5,643 nucleotides of DNA. Source: an uncultured Gallionellaceae bacterium (lineage in GTDB: Bacteria; Pseudomonadota; Gammaproteobacteria; Burkholderiales; Sulfuricellaceae). Below are positions 5,538-5,643 of the stretch, piece by piece (the first letter of the stretch is position 1; every line of letters starts with the position of its first letter). Both the position numbers and the translations under genes were made by a program. Where the stretch lies: NCBI GenBank assembly GCA_937873435.1, contig CALMWM010000182.1:1-5643 (forward strand), written 5' to 3'. Under the pieces are notes generated by a model. The model was not told the origin of the DNA. It did no database searches and saw nothing but the letters and a program-made list of their open reading frames with translations.

Positions 5538-5643
5538 ATGCAACTCGCACCAGACGCCATGTCATCCACACAGCCTAAAACGATCGCCGGTTTTGCCTAT
5601 GGCGAAACGGATTCCGATCTGAAAAACGCCTATTCCGATTACC
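5538..5643 (+). CDS. nrdA: Probable ribonucleoside-diphosphate reductase alpha subunit, first 35 codons (3' end beyond the window)
   Basis: An open frame runs from the ATG at 5538 to the window edge and translates as MQLAPDAMSS TQPKTIAGFA then YGETDSDLKNAYSDY. A strong AAGGGGGA ribosome binding site (5521-5528) sits 9 nt upstream, so the start is well supported; the internal ATG at 5559 has none. The start is a variable, Ser/Thr/Ala-rich tail followed by AYSDY, similar to the TYADY/TYSDY that precedes the IRRNG segment of the ATP-cone in betaproteobacterial NrdA. The decisive residues lie outside the window, so the identity rests partly on the NrdR- and DnaA-like sites upstream. If right, the product reduces ribonucleoside diphosphates to deoxyribonucleotides together with NrdB, presumably encoded downstream. 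That it is a gene is much surer than its name. Confidence 0.6.
   Translation, partial: MQLAPDAMSSTQPKTIAGFAYGETDSDLKNAYSDY

Noticed and set aside
5562..5570. TCATCCACA inside the first codons of the probable nrdA as a third DnaA box
   Set aside because: One mismatch to consensus and inside coding sequence (Ser-Ser-Thr codons); too weak to list without binding data.
5319..5571. Short minus-strand open frames over the region before the probable nrdA
   Set aside because: They run through the promoter and palindromes and the nrdA start, and lack convincing ribosome binding sites or recognisable products.

Overview
The window reads as a GC-rich proteobacterial chromosome, most likely a betaproteobacterium. 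The grounds are a Bordetella-type ftrABC ferrous-iron cluster, a DEDDy exonuclease placed directly before rlmD, TACAAT-type -10 elements and a Fur box. A Gallionellaceae/Nitrosomonadales-like host would fit, but that is a guess from gene content and cannot be settled here. No transposase, tRNA, rRNA or CRISPR array is visible.

Left half (1-2928, minus strand): one iron-uptake operon, transcribed right to left. The order is ftrA (P19/Tp34-type periplasmic iron-binding protein), an OprB-family outer-membrane porin with an N-terminal coiled coil, ftrB (small periplasmic cupredoxin-fold protein) and ftrC (FTR1-type iron permease, cut by the left edge). The genes lie 2, 34 and 9 nt apart. A strong sigma70-like promoter lies upstream of ftrA, and a Fur-box palindrome overlaps its -10 and start region, so repression by iron is expected. 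The set suggests a complete route: iron crosses the outer membrane through the porin, is bound by FtrA, handled or oxidised by FtrB, and imported through FtrC. The porin between ftrA and ftrB is the unusual part.

Middle (2929-3155): a 227-bp divergent control region. It holds the ftr promoter and Fur box, a back-to-back promoter candidate firing rightward, and a second -10-like element closer to the exonuclease gene.

Right half (3156-5260, plus strand): a two-gene unit of a predicted DEDDy 3'-5' exonuclease (PolB-exonuclease-like) followed after 17 nt by rlmD, the 23S rRNA m5U methyltransferase with an intact Fe-S cluster motif and catalytic residues.

Far right (5261-5643): about 277 bp of non-coding DNA, then the first 35 codons of a gene that is probably nrdA (class I ribonucleotide reductase large subunit). 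Its upstream region is dense in signals: a sigma70-like promoter, a CACAA-N4-TTGTG inverted repeat resembling an NrdR box, two TGTGGATA elements (one a perfect DnaA box) and an 18-bp perfect palindrome between them. This suggests control by both dNTP status and replication, which itself supports the nrdA call.
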